Virus record (IMG/VR): IMGVR_UViG_3300048918_000175
Span: 1 to 64,000 of that record
Length of the DNA stretch: 64,000 nt
Strand: one strand, 5' to 3'
Source of the DNA: a virus
Positions 30,991-38,262 of the stretch are shown piece after piece. How positions within the stretch are numbered: the first letter of the stretch is position 1; every line of letters begins with the position of its first letter. The notes below the pieces were generated by a model. It had not been told where the DNA came from, ran no database searches, and was given only the letters and a program-made list of their open reading frames with translations. A program made the position numbers and the translations under genes.

Positions 30991-31172
30991 AGCTCACCCG
31001 TCTCTTGGATGTTGTAAATGTCGTGAATCCAGATACGCCCATGCGAGTCGTGATGCTCCCAGTCGATCACCTTCCCGAGGCGACGTTCAAAGAAGTCCTG
31101 GGCTTCATAGAGCGTGTGCTTGTAACCCAGGACTTCCTCGCGATACATGAGGACGTAGATGGACGGATTCAT
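30987..31172 (-). CDS. 61-residue hypothetical protein
   Basis: MNPSIYVLMYREEVLGYKHT then DWEHHDSHGRIWIHDIYNI, a small mixed fold. The TGA overlaps the next ATG. Unrecognised. Confidence 0.6.
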   Translation of the reverse strand: MNPSIYVLMYREEVLGYKHTLYEAQDFFERRLGKVIDWEHHDSHGRIWIHDIYNIQETGEL

Positions 31173-31175
31173 GGT

Positions 31176-31634
31176 CTAGAAGAACCCGTAGCCCGAGTTC
31201 GGATAGCGATAGGTCGGCCAGTACGATGTGGGGTTCTTGGCCCGCGCCGCATCGTGCTTCTTCTGTTCACGCTCGCGCCGCTTGTCCTCAGCCTCACGCT
31301 TCCGCTTCTCTGCGCGCTGCTTGGGCGACAGGTCGAATTCCTCAACGAAATTACCGATTGAGTCGCCTGCGTCGATTGAATCCGACGCGACACCGAAGGC
31401 ATGATGAATCTCATACTCAATCAGCGATCCATCCACCGTCGTCACGCCGCATTCCTTGAGGGCGCGAGCAACGGGGCAGTTGCACGCTTTACCCTGCTCG
31501 CCTCGTGGGAGTTCCTTCAGTGCTGGGAGCTTTGCCTTCTTGCGAAGTTCGTTGACCTTCTTGAGTGCAGCGCGATAGATCGGCGCAGGCACCGTCGTCT
31601 TGGGATCAACCAACTTCACTTTCTTCTTGGCCAT
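31176..31634 (-). CDS. Hypothetical protein with CNCP segment and basic tail
   Basis: 152 residues from the ATG at 31634 (MAKKKVKLVDPK). GEQGKACNCPVARALKECGV contains three Cys; a long Lys/Arg/Glu helix (SPKQRAEKRKREAEDKRR) precedes a Tyr-rich end. Unrecognised. Confidence 0.65.
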   Translation of the reverse strand: MAKKKVKLVDPKTTVPAPIYRAALKKVNELRKKAKLPALKELPRGEQGKACNCPVARALKECGVTTVDGSLIEYEIHHAFGVASDSIDAGDSIGNFVEEFDLSPKQRAEKRKREAEDKRREREQKKHDAARAKNPTSYWPTYRYPNSGYGFF

Positions 31635-31651
31635 GATGAATCTCCTTGTTA

Positions 31652-31870
31652 TCAACTGAATTGGTACGGTGATACACGGATGTAGCAGAAGGTCGTGTCC
31701 TCATCTCCCACAACAGCCCAGGCACGTGACACCACGATGTAAGGCTCGCCACGAATGTTGATTAGCTCGCCGCTAGCAGGAGCTTGTGCCATAAAGAAGA
31801 ATCCGAGAAGTTTGTCGGTCTCCTCTTTATGCGATGTAACAAGATGAAAACGTACCTTGAGCTTTGTCAT
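31652..31870 (-). CDS. Small hypothetical protein
   Basis: 72 residues, beta-rich (MTKLKVRFHLVTSHKEETDK, then NIRGEPYIVVSRAWAVVG). Immediately downstream of the promoter at 31877, which leaves almost no leader. Unrecognised. Confidence 0.6.
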   Translation of the reverse strand: MTKLKVRFHLVTSHKEETDKLLGFFFMAQAPASGELINIRGEPYIVVSRAWAVVGDEDTTFCYIRVSPYQFS

Positions 31871-31876
31871 GCTTGT

Positions 31877-31905
31877 AATCTACAAGGATCGAGGACTAAG
31901 GTCAA
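31877..31905 (-). promoter_or_regulatory. Promoter, TTGACC / TAGATT
   Basis: 17-base spacing on the minus strand, close to the 31870 ATG and directly after the hairpin at 31908-31937. Confidence 0.65.
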
Positions 31906-31907
31906 GG

Positions 31908-31937
31908 CGGGTTGAGTCCGTTTGTGAACTCAACCCG
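31908..31937 (-). terminator. Terminator-like hairpin
   Basis: CGGGTTGAGT and ACTCAACCCG pair perfectly over 10 bp with a 10-base loop, between the 31966 gene and the next promoter. Confidence 0.65.
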
Positions 31938-31965
31938 TCCGTTTCAGAATCCGATTTCCATTGCG

Positions 31966-32160
31966 TTATCCCAATAGCACTTCTGCACGCTCGCGCAGTC
32001 GTCGGATGTGATCTTCACGACAGACTTCGACGTAATTGAAATTGGCGTCGGTATGCAGAATGTATTCCTTGCCATCAACGACGCGAACGGTTTCGGCTTG
32101 GAGGGCGTTTTCGATGAGCCGATCCCGCGTTTCGATGAGCGATTGTTCTCTGACGGACAT
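31966..32160 (-). CDS. Small charged helical protein
   Basis: 64 residues (MSVREQSLIETRDRLIENAL), helical at both ends with a short beta segment VRVVDGKEYILHTD. GAGGAG precedes the ATG, which overlaps the upstream TAA (TAATG). Unrecognised. Confidence 0.6.
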   Translation of the reverse strand: MSVREQSLIETRDRLIENALQAETVRVVDGKEYILHTDANFNYVEVCREDHIRRLRERAEVLLG

Positions 32161-32339
32161 TAGATGATCTCCTCTATGTGTTCGGTGTTCAGATACTTAG
32201 TTGCCTGATCCTTCGACCAACGACGCACTGTCCACAAAGACCTGAACAGGTGCCAGAGAGGCTCCTCACGAAGGAATTTGCAAACGATCCGGCAATCGTG
32301 AATTGATTCAGGTGTAGTCGTGCGACCGAAGATAGCCAC
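32160..32339 (-). CDS. 59-residue basic protein with GTG start
   Basis: GTG start shares a base with the upstream TAG and the stop overlaps the next ATG, so the gene fills a gap exactly. Sequence: AIFGRTTTPESIHDCRIVCK then Trp-rich basic stretch. Unrecognised, but the two overlaps make it likely. Confidence 0.55.
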   Translation of the reverse strand: MAIFGRTTTPESIHDCRIVCKFLREEPLWHLFRSLWTVRRWSKDQATKYLNTEHIEEII

Positions 32340-32806
32340 TAGATGATCTCCTTGAGACGATCTGCCGCGTAACTCGCAGCAGGTGACATGGGCTTGATCT
32401 TGGGGTCTATGCCGCAGACACCCTTGATGTAACCCATTGCTTGGTTGACGATGCCGTTGGACTTGTGGAAGTCCTCGGGGTTGAGGTCAAGGTGAATCTC
32501 AACATCGCGATACAGGAGGACGTCCGCGAGCTTGAGGTACAACTCAGCCACCTTGTGCACTTCGGACATGAGGCGGAACTGCGGCGCATCGGCGCGCTTG
32601 GTGTAGTCAGCCTCACGAATGACTTCACCGAACACCTTGCAGCCATGCTGGCCGTCAATGTGAATGACGACGGCGAGCGTGAAGTCTACCATCCAGACGC
32701 CACGGATGTTGATCCGCTCGGAGTCGGCGCCAAGGTAAATCTTCGTCTCCGCAGAACTGTTGCGGATGTAGTCCATTACTACGTCGATATCCATTTGTGC
32801 TGGCAT
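32339..32806 (-). CDS. YkuK/DUF458-like RNase H-fold protein
   Basis: 155 residues. IYLGADSERI opens an RNase H-like strand (first acidic residue), ADYTKRADAPQFRLMSEVHK and VEIHLDLNPEDFHKSNGIVN follow, then GYIKGVCGIDPKIKPMSPAA. This order (D-S, E, H-x-D-x-N, final KP.S.AA) matches DUF458/YkuK proteins. Nuclease activity is not established for the family as far as I know. Confidence 0.7.
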   Translation of the reverse strand: MPAQMDIDVVMDYIRNSSAETKIYLGADSERINIRGVWMVDFTLAVVIHIDGQHGCKVFGEVIREADYTKRADAPQFRLMSEVHKVAELYLKLADVLLYRDVEIHLDLNPEDFHKSNGIVNQAMGYIKGVCGIDPKIKPMSPAASYAADRLKEII

Positions 32807-32827
32807 TGGTTCATCCTCAAGTGTTGA

Positions 32828-32900
32828 TGCCCTAGACAGGACTCGAACCTGTGCCTCCGGTTTCGGAAACCGGCACTCTGTCCAACTGAGCTACGAGGGC
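32828..32900 (-). tRNA. tRNA-Arg(CCG)
   Basis: 73 nt, 7-bp acceptor GCCCTCG, anticodon stem CCGGT/ACCGG with loop TTCCGAA, T loop TTCGAGT. Reads CGG. First tRNA of the array on the left. Confidence 0.92.
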
Positions 32901-32905
32901 AATGA

Positions 32906-33115
32906 TTAGCGTGGTTTGTTACTGTGATCGTCAAAGTACCACCCACACATATGTCCGGCATGGGCTACGGAGACTGTACGAATGGTTGCCGTATCCAGCG
33001 GAGTCTGCGCGAAACTGAGCAACCTCTCGCACTGCGCCCGTGGAACATATCCGTCGTCAAAGTCACAACCCATTACAGCGAGGGCCAAGAGACCCATTAC
33101 AAGGTATTTCTTCAT
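32906..33115 (-). CDS. Small lipoprotein, paralogue A
   Basis: 69 residues from the ATG at 33115. Lipoprotein signal MGLLALAVMGC. Mature part aligns with the next gene (C.RLLSFAQT.LD then MCGWYF against TLIALARTQQDSMF then ACATYL). Host-envelope location inferred; function unknown. Confidence 0.65.
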   Translation of the reverse strand: MKKYLVMGLLALAVMGCDFDDGYVPRAQCERLLSFAQTPLDTATIRTVSVAHAGHMCGWYFDDHSNKPR

Positions 33116-33336
33116 TTGGTGCCCAGAATCTGAGCGTTCCCTGCCTCTCTCAGATACGTGGCGCAGGCATACGCACCTTCTTGTGGACGTGCGTTCCTCA
33201 CGAACATTGAATCCTGTTGTGTCCGCGCGAGGGCAATGAGGGTCGTGCATGCCTTGAAATTAAAGGCACTTTCGCTGACTGTATCACACCCCGTCAGGAG
33301 CGCGACCATTCCTAGTACCATGCAAATTCGCTTCAT
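33112..33336 (-). CDS. Small lipoprotein, paralogue B
   Basis: 74 residues from the ATG at 33336. Signal MVLGMVALLTGC with Cys about residue 17. Tandem paralogue of the downstream lipoprotein, coupled by ATGA. Two later Cys may form a disulfide. Confidence 0.65.
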   Translation of the reverse strand: MKRICMVLGMVALLTGCDTVSESAFNFKACTTLIALARTQQDSMFVRNARPQEGAYACATYLREAGNAQILGTK

Positions 33337-33347
33337 GTGATTCCTCC

Positions 33348-33578
33348 TCACTCGTACCGTCGCCGCCGACATTCGGCTTTGAACTGGTTGTATGGTGCCC
33401 CTGCATTGTGCTCGCGCTGGGCGTCATTCGCCCAAATGTATCCACACCAACACTGATGCCGCCAGAACTTGACGGGAATGTCAATGGGTGAATAGTGCGA
33501 CTCAACCGCCATTGCGCGATCTATGGGTTCTACCATCTTCCCACAGACGGGACATGCTTCTCTCACTTTCGTACTCAT
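33348..33578 (-). CDS. Zinc-ribbon protein
   Basis: 76 residues. CPVCGKMVEPIDRA near the start and HQCWCGYIWAND later form a Cys4-type ribbon. Unrecognised otherwise. Confidence 0.65.
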   Translation of the reverse strand: MSTKVREACPVCGKMVEPIDRAMAVESHYSPIDIPVKFWRHQCWCGYIWANDAQREHNAGAPYNQFKAECRRRRYE

Positions 33579-33594
33579 GTTTCACCTCATTCAG

Positions 33595-33668
<74 letters not shown>

Positions 33669-33835
33669 GTGTGGATGGGCAACGCCATGTCCGCTCCCAC
33701 CCTGCTAAATCCTTCCGGGTACTCGTAAAGGGGTCCAGGTTCTGCCCTCGCCCCGCCTCTGTCATCGTGGTATCTCACCATGTTTTAACGACTGACAAGA
33801 GGTTTTCCACCGCTGCATGGGGACTTCTGTGCTAC
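33669..33835 (-). other. Non-coding stretch with nested hairpin
   Basis: 167 bases without a gene. At 33756-33802 CCTCTGTCA pairs with TGACAAGAGG (one bulge) around an inner CGTGGT/ACCATG stem. It lies between a tRNA and a membrane-protein gene. Confidence 0.45.
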
Positions 33836-34192
33836 TTATACCTTGAGCCCGAAGCGTTCCGGGGTGTTCTTGGGCTTTGGTGAGCGCATCTCATCGAACG
33901 TGCGACACCGAACCTGTTCAATCTGCTTCAGTGGGAGTCTGAGACCCGCAAACTTCAACTCCCACTCCCATCGTGTCTTACCTGACTCAAAATCAACCCA
34001 AGAGACGGCCTTCCGTTCGCGCACAATCGCGCCAATCTCATTGATGATGACCCACTCAGGATCAATCGCGGGGTTTCGAACCCAATCCTGTTTGGGCTTT
34101 CGCTTGAAGAACGTCTTGCGCCGTTTCCAAAGCCACCCGATCAGGTCAATTCCAAACGCGAGCACAAAGCCCCAAAACATTCCTTCGATCAT
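33836..34192 (-). CDS. Membrane-anchored hypothetical protein
   Basis: 118 residues. N-terminal helix MFWGFVLAFGIDLIGWLW, then basic residues and a polar domain (PEWVIINEIGAIVRERKAVS). Start overlaps the upstream stop. Unrecognised. Confidence 0.6.
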   Translation of the reverse strand: MIEGMFWGFVLAFGIDLIGWLWKRRKTFFKRKPKQDWVRNPAIDPEWVIINEIGAIVRERKAVSWVDFESGKTRWEWELKFAGLRLPLKQIEQVRCRTFDEMRSPKPKNTPERFGLKV

Positions 34193-34377
34193 GGTATTGG
34201 TACCGTCTCAGCAAAATGTGGATCGACCGCGTGCAATGCGTTCTGTGCAGCGAGTTCCTCTTTCACGAGGTTTATCTCTCGCCGTGCTTCCTTCGTGGTC
34301 ATCTTCGATACGTCAATCGCGAAGATGCGACCCCTCGGACGATTGTTGTAGTCCTGTGGTAGTTTATCCATTTCCAT
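34189..34377 (-). CDS. 62-residue hypothetical protein
   Basis: Helical, charged (SKMTTKEARREINLVKEELA). Its ATG is two bases from the tRNA-Glu(CTC) 3' end. Unrecognised. Confidence 0.55.
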   Translation of the reverse strand: MEMDKLPQDYNNRPRGRIFAIDVSKMTTKEARREINLVKEELAAQNALHAVDPHFAETVPIP

Positions 34378-34379
34378 AA

Positions 34380-34451
34380 TAGCGCATAGGGGAATCGAAC
34401 CCCTCTCCCCCGGATGAGAACCAGGCGACCTAGCCGATAGTCGAATGCGCC
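34380..34451 (-). tRNA. tRNA-Glu(CTC)
   Basis: 72 nt. Acceptor GGCGCAT pairs with ATGCGCT (one G-T). Anticodon loop TTCTCAT between CCTGG and CCGGG. Reads GAG. Confidence 0.85.
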
Positions 34452-34508
34452 GTTCAGGGAGCCGTGTGAGTGTCCTGGCTTGACGATCCCACCCCGACCC
34501 CCTTGGTA

Positions 34509-34676
34509 CTACGAAACGAGCGGTGCGTTGAGTGCCATCATCTGGCGACCCGTCTGAATGTCGAGTGCCTCGACGTACTTCGGTCCCAACTCAGCCGCTG
34601 CCGCCGAGAGAATCGTGTGCTCCGCCGTCGGCAGAATCGCGCCCGTGCTACCCACAAAGACAAGCTTCGGTTCCAT
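34509..34676 (-). CDS. 55-residue hypothetical protein
   Basis: From the ATG at 34676, with a strong AAGGAGG site upstream. MEPKLVFVGSTGAILPTAEH; ends in a helix. Unrecognised. Confidence 0.6.
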   Translation of the reverse strand: MEPKLVFVGSTGAILPTAEHTILSAAAAELGPKYVEALDIQTGRQMMALNAPLVS

Positions 34677-34706
34677 GATATAGCCTCCTTGAAGTTGACC
34701 TACAAA

Positions 34707-34814
34707 TGGAGAGGGGTGGAGTCGAACCACCGCCTGACTCTCGACTTGGTACCAGTCTACGGTCTTTGACACGGATTAAGATCCGCCGCTCTGTCCCACC
34801 TGAGCTACCTCCCC
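34707..34814 (-). tRNA. Aberrant 108-nt tRNA-like gene, possibly Leu(TAA)
   Basis: Acceptor GGGGAGG/CCTCTCC, D arm GCTC/GAGC and T arm GGTGG-TTCGACT-CCACC are intact. The anticodon arm is not: CGGAT and ATCCG pair around only CTTA, so no canonical 7-base loop forms. A region of about 40 nt replaces the variable arm and holds its own hairpin around GGTACC. Leu(TAA) is a guess from the TTAA and the missing isoacceptor. Confidence 0.5.
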
Positions 34815-34816
34815 AA

Positions 34817-34901
34817 TGCACCCAGCAGGATTCGAACCTGCACCCCACTGAAGGGACAGGGCTCTCGACCCTGCGTGTCTACCAGTTCCGACCATGAGTG
34901 C
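34817..34901 (-). tRNA. tRNA-Leu(GAG)
   Basis: 85 nt, type II with a long variable arm. Anticodon stem CAGGG/CCCTG with loop TCGAGAG; note C instead of T at position 33. Leu-type D arm ACTGGTAGACACG. Confidence 0.85.
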
Positions 34902-34902
34902 G

Positions 34903-35154
34903 TTACACTGCCTCAAGCTGCGAACAACCTTCAGCGAGCACCATCAGCTTGCCGTCTGCCATGCGTAGCCCGTACCAAACTACTTCGTACAACTTCCCTA
35001 CATGAATCCTTACATCTTCAACGACACACTCCTCACCCGTGGGGTAGAAGTCGATTATCTCGCGTGTCGCGGGATCAATGTGTCGAATATTATACGTGAG
35101 CCTGACACGATCACCCACCTTGAACTCTGGCGCAGCCTTCTCAATTACGGGCAT
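34903..35154 (-). CDS. Hypothetical protein, SH3-like
   Basis: 83 residues. FKVGDRVRLTYNIRH is a typical barrel opening; ends LMVLAEGCSQLEAV. Overlaps the upstream gene by 14 bases. Unrecognised. Confidence 0.6.
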   Translation of the reverse strand: MPVIEKAAPEFKVGDRVRLTYNIRHIDPATREIIDFYPTGEECVVEDVRIHVGKLYEVVWYGLRMADGKLMVLAEGCSQLEAV

Positions 35155-35323
35155 GTGGGTATGTCGCGTACAGACAGGAATTGATCTTGAAGATTACATC
35201 CCAATCGACTAGGTCGCGTGCGAACAACTCATCCCGCAGCGCAATCAGAGAGGTGACAATCGTGTCCGACTCACTTAGTTTCTTGGACGTGACTATCGTG
35301 TCCTTCGGCGTCGTGGCATCCAT
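35141..35323 (-). CDS. 60-residue hypothetical protein
   Basis: From the ATG at 35323, chosen for GGAGG six bases before it. MDATTPKDTIVTSKKLSESD, then a helix LIALRDELFARDLVDW. Unrecognised. Confidence 0.55.
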   Translation of the reverse strand: MDATTPKDTIVTSKKLSESDTIVTSLIALRDELFARDLVDWDVIFKINSCLYATYPHARN

Positions 35324-35417
35324 CTTCATCCTCCGGGGTGTCGTTGCACTCACAGCATGGATGCTCGGGCCAACATGAGCAGTGTCGTTTTCTGTCCTCG
35401 GTGCATTCGTTTCTCAT
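35271..35417 (-). CDS. 48-residue Cys-rich peptide
   Basis: MRNECTEDRKRHCSCWPEHP then CCECNDTPEDEDGC: seven Cys and an acidic tail. The ATG is six bases after the -10 of the promoter at 35424. It overlaps the 35323 gene by 53 bases, so one of the two starts may be wrong. Confidence 0.4.
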   Translation of the reverse strand: MRNECTEDRKRHCSCWPEHPCCECNDTPEDEDGCHDAEGHDSHVQETK

Positions 35418-35423
35418 GTCAGA

Positions 35424-35452
35424 AAGATAGCTCCTCAGACCGCAGACCTCAA
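35424..35452 (-). promoter_or_regulatory. Promoter, TTGAGG / TATCTT
   Basis: 17-base spacing on the minus strand, nearly identical in context to the promoter at 2889 (shared GAGCTATCTTTCT). Confidence 0.6.
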
Positions 35453-36079
35453 TCCCTCGGTTGTCCGAAAGTTCAGATCGAATTTCCGAATTGGGTAGTT
35501 TCCCCGGTGCGCGTCAAAGTACGCATCGAAATCTTCAATCGCCCCTTGCATGTTGTAGTGTCCATTCAGCCCAACGAGACCCCGATTCTCTGCAATAAAC
35601 CGCTCCGAGGACGTCGTCCTGAACGCCCTAGGCTCCCGATCCGCATAGAGCAAGGCCAGCGTACACTTTGAGAACGATGACCATTCTAATGCGGTCCCAG
35701 GGACAGCTTTCATCGAATGCCAATGTGAGTCCGATTCTTTGAACCACTCGACAACGCGAGAAAATGCATTTGGGAATAAATCCCAGGATGCGCGCATCAT
35801 CTTTGGCCCGATGCCGTTCCCACGATATGCAGGAAGGACATACACGCCTCGCGTGCGCAGAACGGTATCGGAGATATTGTAGACAGAGGTGTAACCCTTT
35901 GTCACGCCATCTTCAACCCACGCACACGGGAAGCAGAGAATGTCCTTCGCCCACCGCTCGCGCGGATACTGCACGATGCCGAATGGGTTATTCCATATCG
36001 GAATCGTCTCGGGTTGTTTTGTGTGCCAGTGGTCTGCCATACCTTCGCAGAACTCGGACCAACGAATGACGTGGAGCAT
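35435..36079 (-). CDS. GNAT-type acetyltransferase-like protein
   Basis: 214 residues. RTRGVYVLPAYRGNGIGPKM has the GNAT acetyl-CoA loop (R/Q-x-x-G-x-G/A variant GNGIG). N-terminal ICFPCAWVEDGVTKG and C-terminal beta/helix regions are compatible with the fold. Substrate unknown. Confidence 0.65.
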   Translation of the reverse strand: MLHVIRWSEFCEGMADHWHTKQPETIPIWNNPFGIVQYPRERWAKDILCFPCAWVEDGVTKGYTSVYNISDTVLRTRGVYVLPAYRGNGIGPKMMRASWDLFPNAFSRVVEWFKESDSHWHSMKAVPGTALEWSSFSKCTLALLYADREPRAFRTTSSERFIAENRGLVGLNGHYNMQGAIEDFDAYFDAHRGNYPIRKFDLNFRTTEGLRSAV

Positions 36080-36094
36080 ATCTCACATGTTGAA

Positions 36095-36166
36095 TAGGTC
36101 CTGATGGATTCGAACCAACATCTCCTGGGTCAAAGCCAGGCGTCCTAACCGTTGAACGAAAGACCT
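36095..36166 (-). tRNA. tRNA-Gln(TTG)
   Basis: 72 nt, acceptor AGGTCTT/AGGACCT, anticodon loop CTTTGAC between CCTGG and CCAGG. Reads CAA. Confidence 0.92.
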
Positions 36167-36170
36167 GCAG

Positions 36171-36243
36171 TGCTCCGTATCGGATTCGAACCGATATCGC
36201 TGCCTTACCAAAGCAGTATGTTGACCGTTGACACTAACGAAGC
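36171..36243 (-). tRNA. tRNA-Thr(GGT)
   Basis: 73 nt, acceptor GCTTCGT/ACGGAGC, loop TTGGTAA. Reads ACC/ACT. Confidence 0.9.
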
Positions 36244-36246
36244 TAG

Positions 36247-36319
36247 TGCCCGCATTAGGATTCGAACCTAAATTCTGGAGTTAGAAGCTCCATGTGCTAT
36301 CCAGTTGCACTATGCAGGC
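36247..36319 (-). tRNA. tRNA-Arg(TCT)
   Basis: 73 nt, stem TGGAG/CTCCA, loop CTTCTAA. Reads AGA. Confidence 0.92.
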
Positions 36320-36335
36320 GTATTGGTGGACCAGT

Positions 36336-36431
36336 GTCAGGAGATCATCCTGACTTCGCCGCCTATGGCCCAAAGGCGTAGTAGAAAGGTCTAGAACCTT
36401 CTACTCTGGGCTTGAGAGCAGCATCATAGGC
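36336..36431 (-). ncRNA. Candidate structured RNA, element 1
   Basis: A small hairpin GTCAGGA/TCCTGAC (36336-36354) is followed by nested stems: GCCTATG (36361) with CATAGGC (36425), GCCCA with TGGGC inside, and GTAGAA.GGT with ACC.TTCTAC innermost. No gene fits here. It lies just downstream of tRNA-Arg(TCT). Confidence 0.5.
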
Positions 36432-36463
36432 CGAAGCCTCCGCTGAGAGCAATCACCAGGCAT

Positions 36464-37240
36464 TTAATCCAACCAATCGTGCTTGTACGGACCGATATCA
36501 TCGAACGCTTCCTCGTCGTACTTCCCGCGCCGCAGGAGATTGTTAATCTCAGAGCGATACTGCCGACGATTGTGCTTCACAGCCCACGTGCGGCCCTTCT
36601 TCTTGCCAGGCATCGGCCCGAACCACATCTCACGCTGCATCTCCCACTTCCGCTCACACTTGAAGCAGAGATAGGTCCGATCGTGATAGACCCACTTCGG
36701 CTTCGTCTCTTTCGTTTTCTGAAACTCCCAGAACGTGATGGGCTCAGGCACACGCGGAGGATTGAGCGTGCTCCAATCGAGCGATCCATTCTTGAGCTTC
36801 CAGCCCCCAATGCGATACCGACGCCATGCGCGCTCGGCCTCGCCGTACTTCGCTTCATACTCCGCCCGAATTGCCTTCCACATCGCGTTATGTTCCTCGT
36901 CCTGTCGAACGATATCCTTCGCGACGTGCTTGCACTGTGGGCAGAATGTGGCGTGCTTCTGCCGAGAGTAATACTTGTTACTGACGGGAGCCCAGGTCTT
37001 GAGATCCTTCCAGTAGTCCTTCTTGGTGCGGTCATTCGACCGCTTGATCGTGCCGTCGTAGGCAACGATCCACTTCTTCTTTCCGTGTGACACTTTGACG
37101 CTCCTGGTTTGGGTACCTAGATTGTCATAATGCCTCCAATGGTTTGTAGCGAGTGGATTCGGTGCTTGCCCAAAACATTCGTTCTGGATGCAATCTTCAC
37201 ATTCCGGATATTCGATTGAAGACCAGTCGTCAACGATCAT
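36464..37240 (-). CDS. Cys-rich hypothetical protein
   Basis: 258 residues from the ATG at 37240; a TTG at 37285 would overlap the upstream gene more. Cys pairs at CEDCIQNEC, FCPQCKH and YLCFKCERKW suggest two zinc sites. The end (RRQYRSEINNLLRRGKYDEE, GPYKHDWLD) resembles endings of several T4-like phage proteins. Function unknown. Confidence 0.65.
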   Translation of the reverse strand: MIVDDWSSIEYPECEDCIQNECFGQAPNPLATNHWRHYDNLGTQTRSVKVSHGKKKWIVAYDGTIKRSNDRTKKDYWKDLKTWAPVSNKYYSRQKHATFCPQCKHVAKDIVRQDEEHNAMWKAIRAEYEAKYGEAERAWRRYRIGGWKLKNGSLDWSTLNPPRVPEPITFWEFQKTKETKPKWVYHDRTYLCFKCERKWEMQREMWFGPMPGKKKGRTWAVKHNRRQYRSEINNLLRRGKYDEEAFDDIGPYKHDWLD

Positions 37241-37478
37241 ATGACGCGAGGGAAGTCCGAGCAACTTCGACTCCGGAGTACTCAACGATGACCCACTGAG
37301 ACCTCACAACAGGTGTCTTGATGGAACTGTAGCGGGTATGTGGATGATTGTACGTCTCACCCAGCGATGGTCGGTTCTTATACATCTTTCCGTTCTTGGA
37401 GAGATTTTCCGGCGCGTTATGCTTCGACGGCTTGAAGAACATCCCAGACGGTAGGTGCAACAGTTTGTAGAATCTCAT
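37230..37478 (-). CDS. Small basic hypothetical protein
   Basis: 82 residues, MRFYKLLHLPSGMFFKPSKH; basic and Tyr/His-rich, ending VEVARTSLASYDR. Unrecognised. Followed by an overlapping gene. Confidence 0.55.
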   Translation of the reverse strand: MRFYKLLHLPSGMFFKPSKHNAPENLSKNGKMYKNRPSLGETYNHPHTRYSSIKTPVVRSQWVIVEYSGVEVARTSLASYDR

Positions 37479-37498
37479 ATCGTCTCCTTCTCAGTGAG

Positions 37499-37571
<73 letters not shown>

Positions 37572-37586
37572 ACATTCCTACTAAAG

Positions 37587-37670
37587 CGGAGAGCCTGGGA
37601 TTCGAACCCAGATGTCCTTGCGGATGCCAGATTTCAAGTCTGGTGCAATAGCCAGTTCTGCCAACTCTCC
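37587..37670 (-). tRNA. tRNA-Ser(TGA)
   Basis: 84 nt, type II with variable arm CATCCGCAAGGACATC, stem CCAGA/TCTGG, loop CTTGAAA. Reads TCA. Almost identical acceptor and D arm to Ser(CGA) at 38177. Confidence 0.92.
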
Positions 37671-37672
37671 AA

Positions 37673-38047
37673 TTATTCTTCCACAGGTCTTGCTGTCACA
37701 ATGGCGGAGATCAATTTGAACTCAGACACCGTCTTGTCCTTCTCGACTGTCCCAATGCCTGAGACAGAATAGACAGCCGCCTCTGCCTTATCCATCATCA
37801 TAAGTGCTCGCCCGCATGGGGTGTCGAGCACCCGCCCATCAAAATACCAATCACCGTCAATCGTCTCAATCGTGCCAACGCCAGCGACGTTCGCGAGAAG
37901 GACGCTTGTCGAGGGATTTGATCCCAACGTCAGAAAGACTTCCTTCCCCTTATAATCAGCGATTGCCTTCTCCATCACTGCCTTCGGATAAATGCGTCCG
38001 TTGACAGTGGGTGTATCGGCGCGAAGAAGTATGGCGTGTATTTGCAT
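37673..38047 (-). CDS. Prohead-protease-like domain protein, short
   Basis: 124 residues. VNGRIYPKAVMEKAIADYKG near the N terminus is the hallmark opening of T4 gp21-type prohead proteases, and VYSVSGIGTVEKD later could hold the Ser region. It is about half the usual length, no clear His is positioned, and it sits between tRNA genes rather than in a head cluster. May be a diverged stand-alone relative. Confidence 0.55.
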   Translation of the reverse strand: MQIHAILLRADTPTVNGRIYPKAVMEKAIADYKGKEVFLTLGSNPSTSVLLANVAGVGTIETIDGDWYFDGRVLDTPCGRALMMMDKAEAAVYSVSGIGTVEKDKTVSEFKLISAIVTARPVEE

Positions 38048-38099
38048 GACTCAATATAACTCAACCCACATCCTTCATCAAGACGTGGGTTGTCCAAAG

Positions 38100-38172
38100 T
38101 GCCCATGGAGGGATTCGAACCCCCATTACAGGTTTCGTAGACCTGTGTGCTATCCGATTCTACTACATGGGC
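38100..38172 (-). tRNA. tRNA-Arg(ACG), second copy
   Basis: 73 nt, stem CAGGT/ACCTG, loop CTACGAA, T arm GGGG/CCC. Same anticodon as 33595 but a different body. Confidence 0.9.
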
Positions 38173-38176
38173 ATAA

Positions 38177-38262
38177 CGGAGAGCCTGGGATTCGAACCCA
38201 GAAATCCCTTTCAGGACGCTAGTTTTCGAGACTAGTGCAATAGCCAGTTCTGCCAACTCTCC
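38177..38262 (-). tRNA. tRNA-Ser(CGA)
   Basis: 86 nt type II, stem CTAGT/ACTAG, loop CTCGAAA. Reads TCG. Confidence 0.92.
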
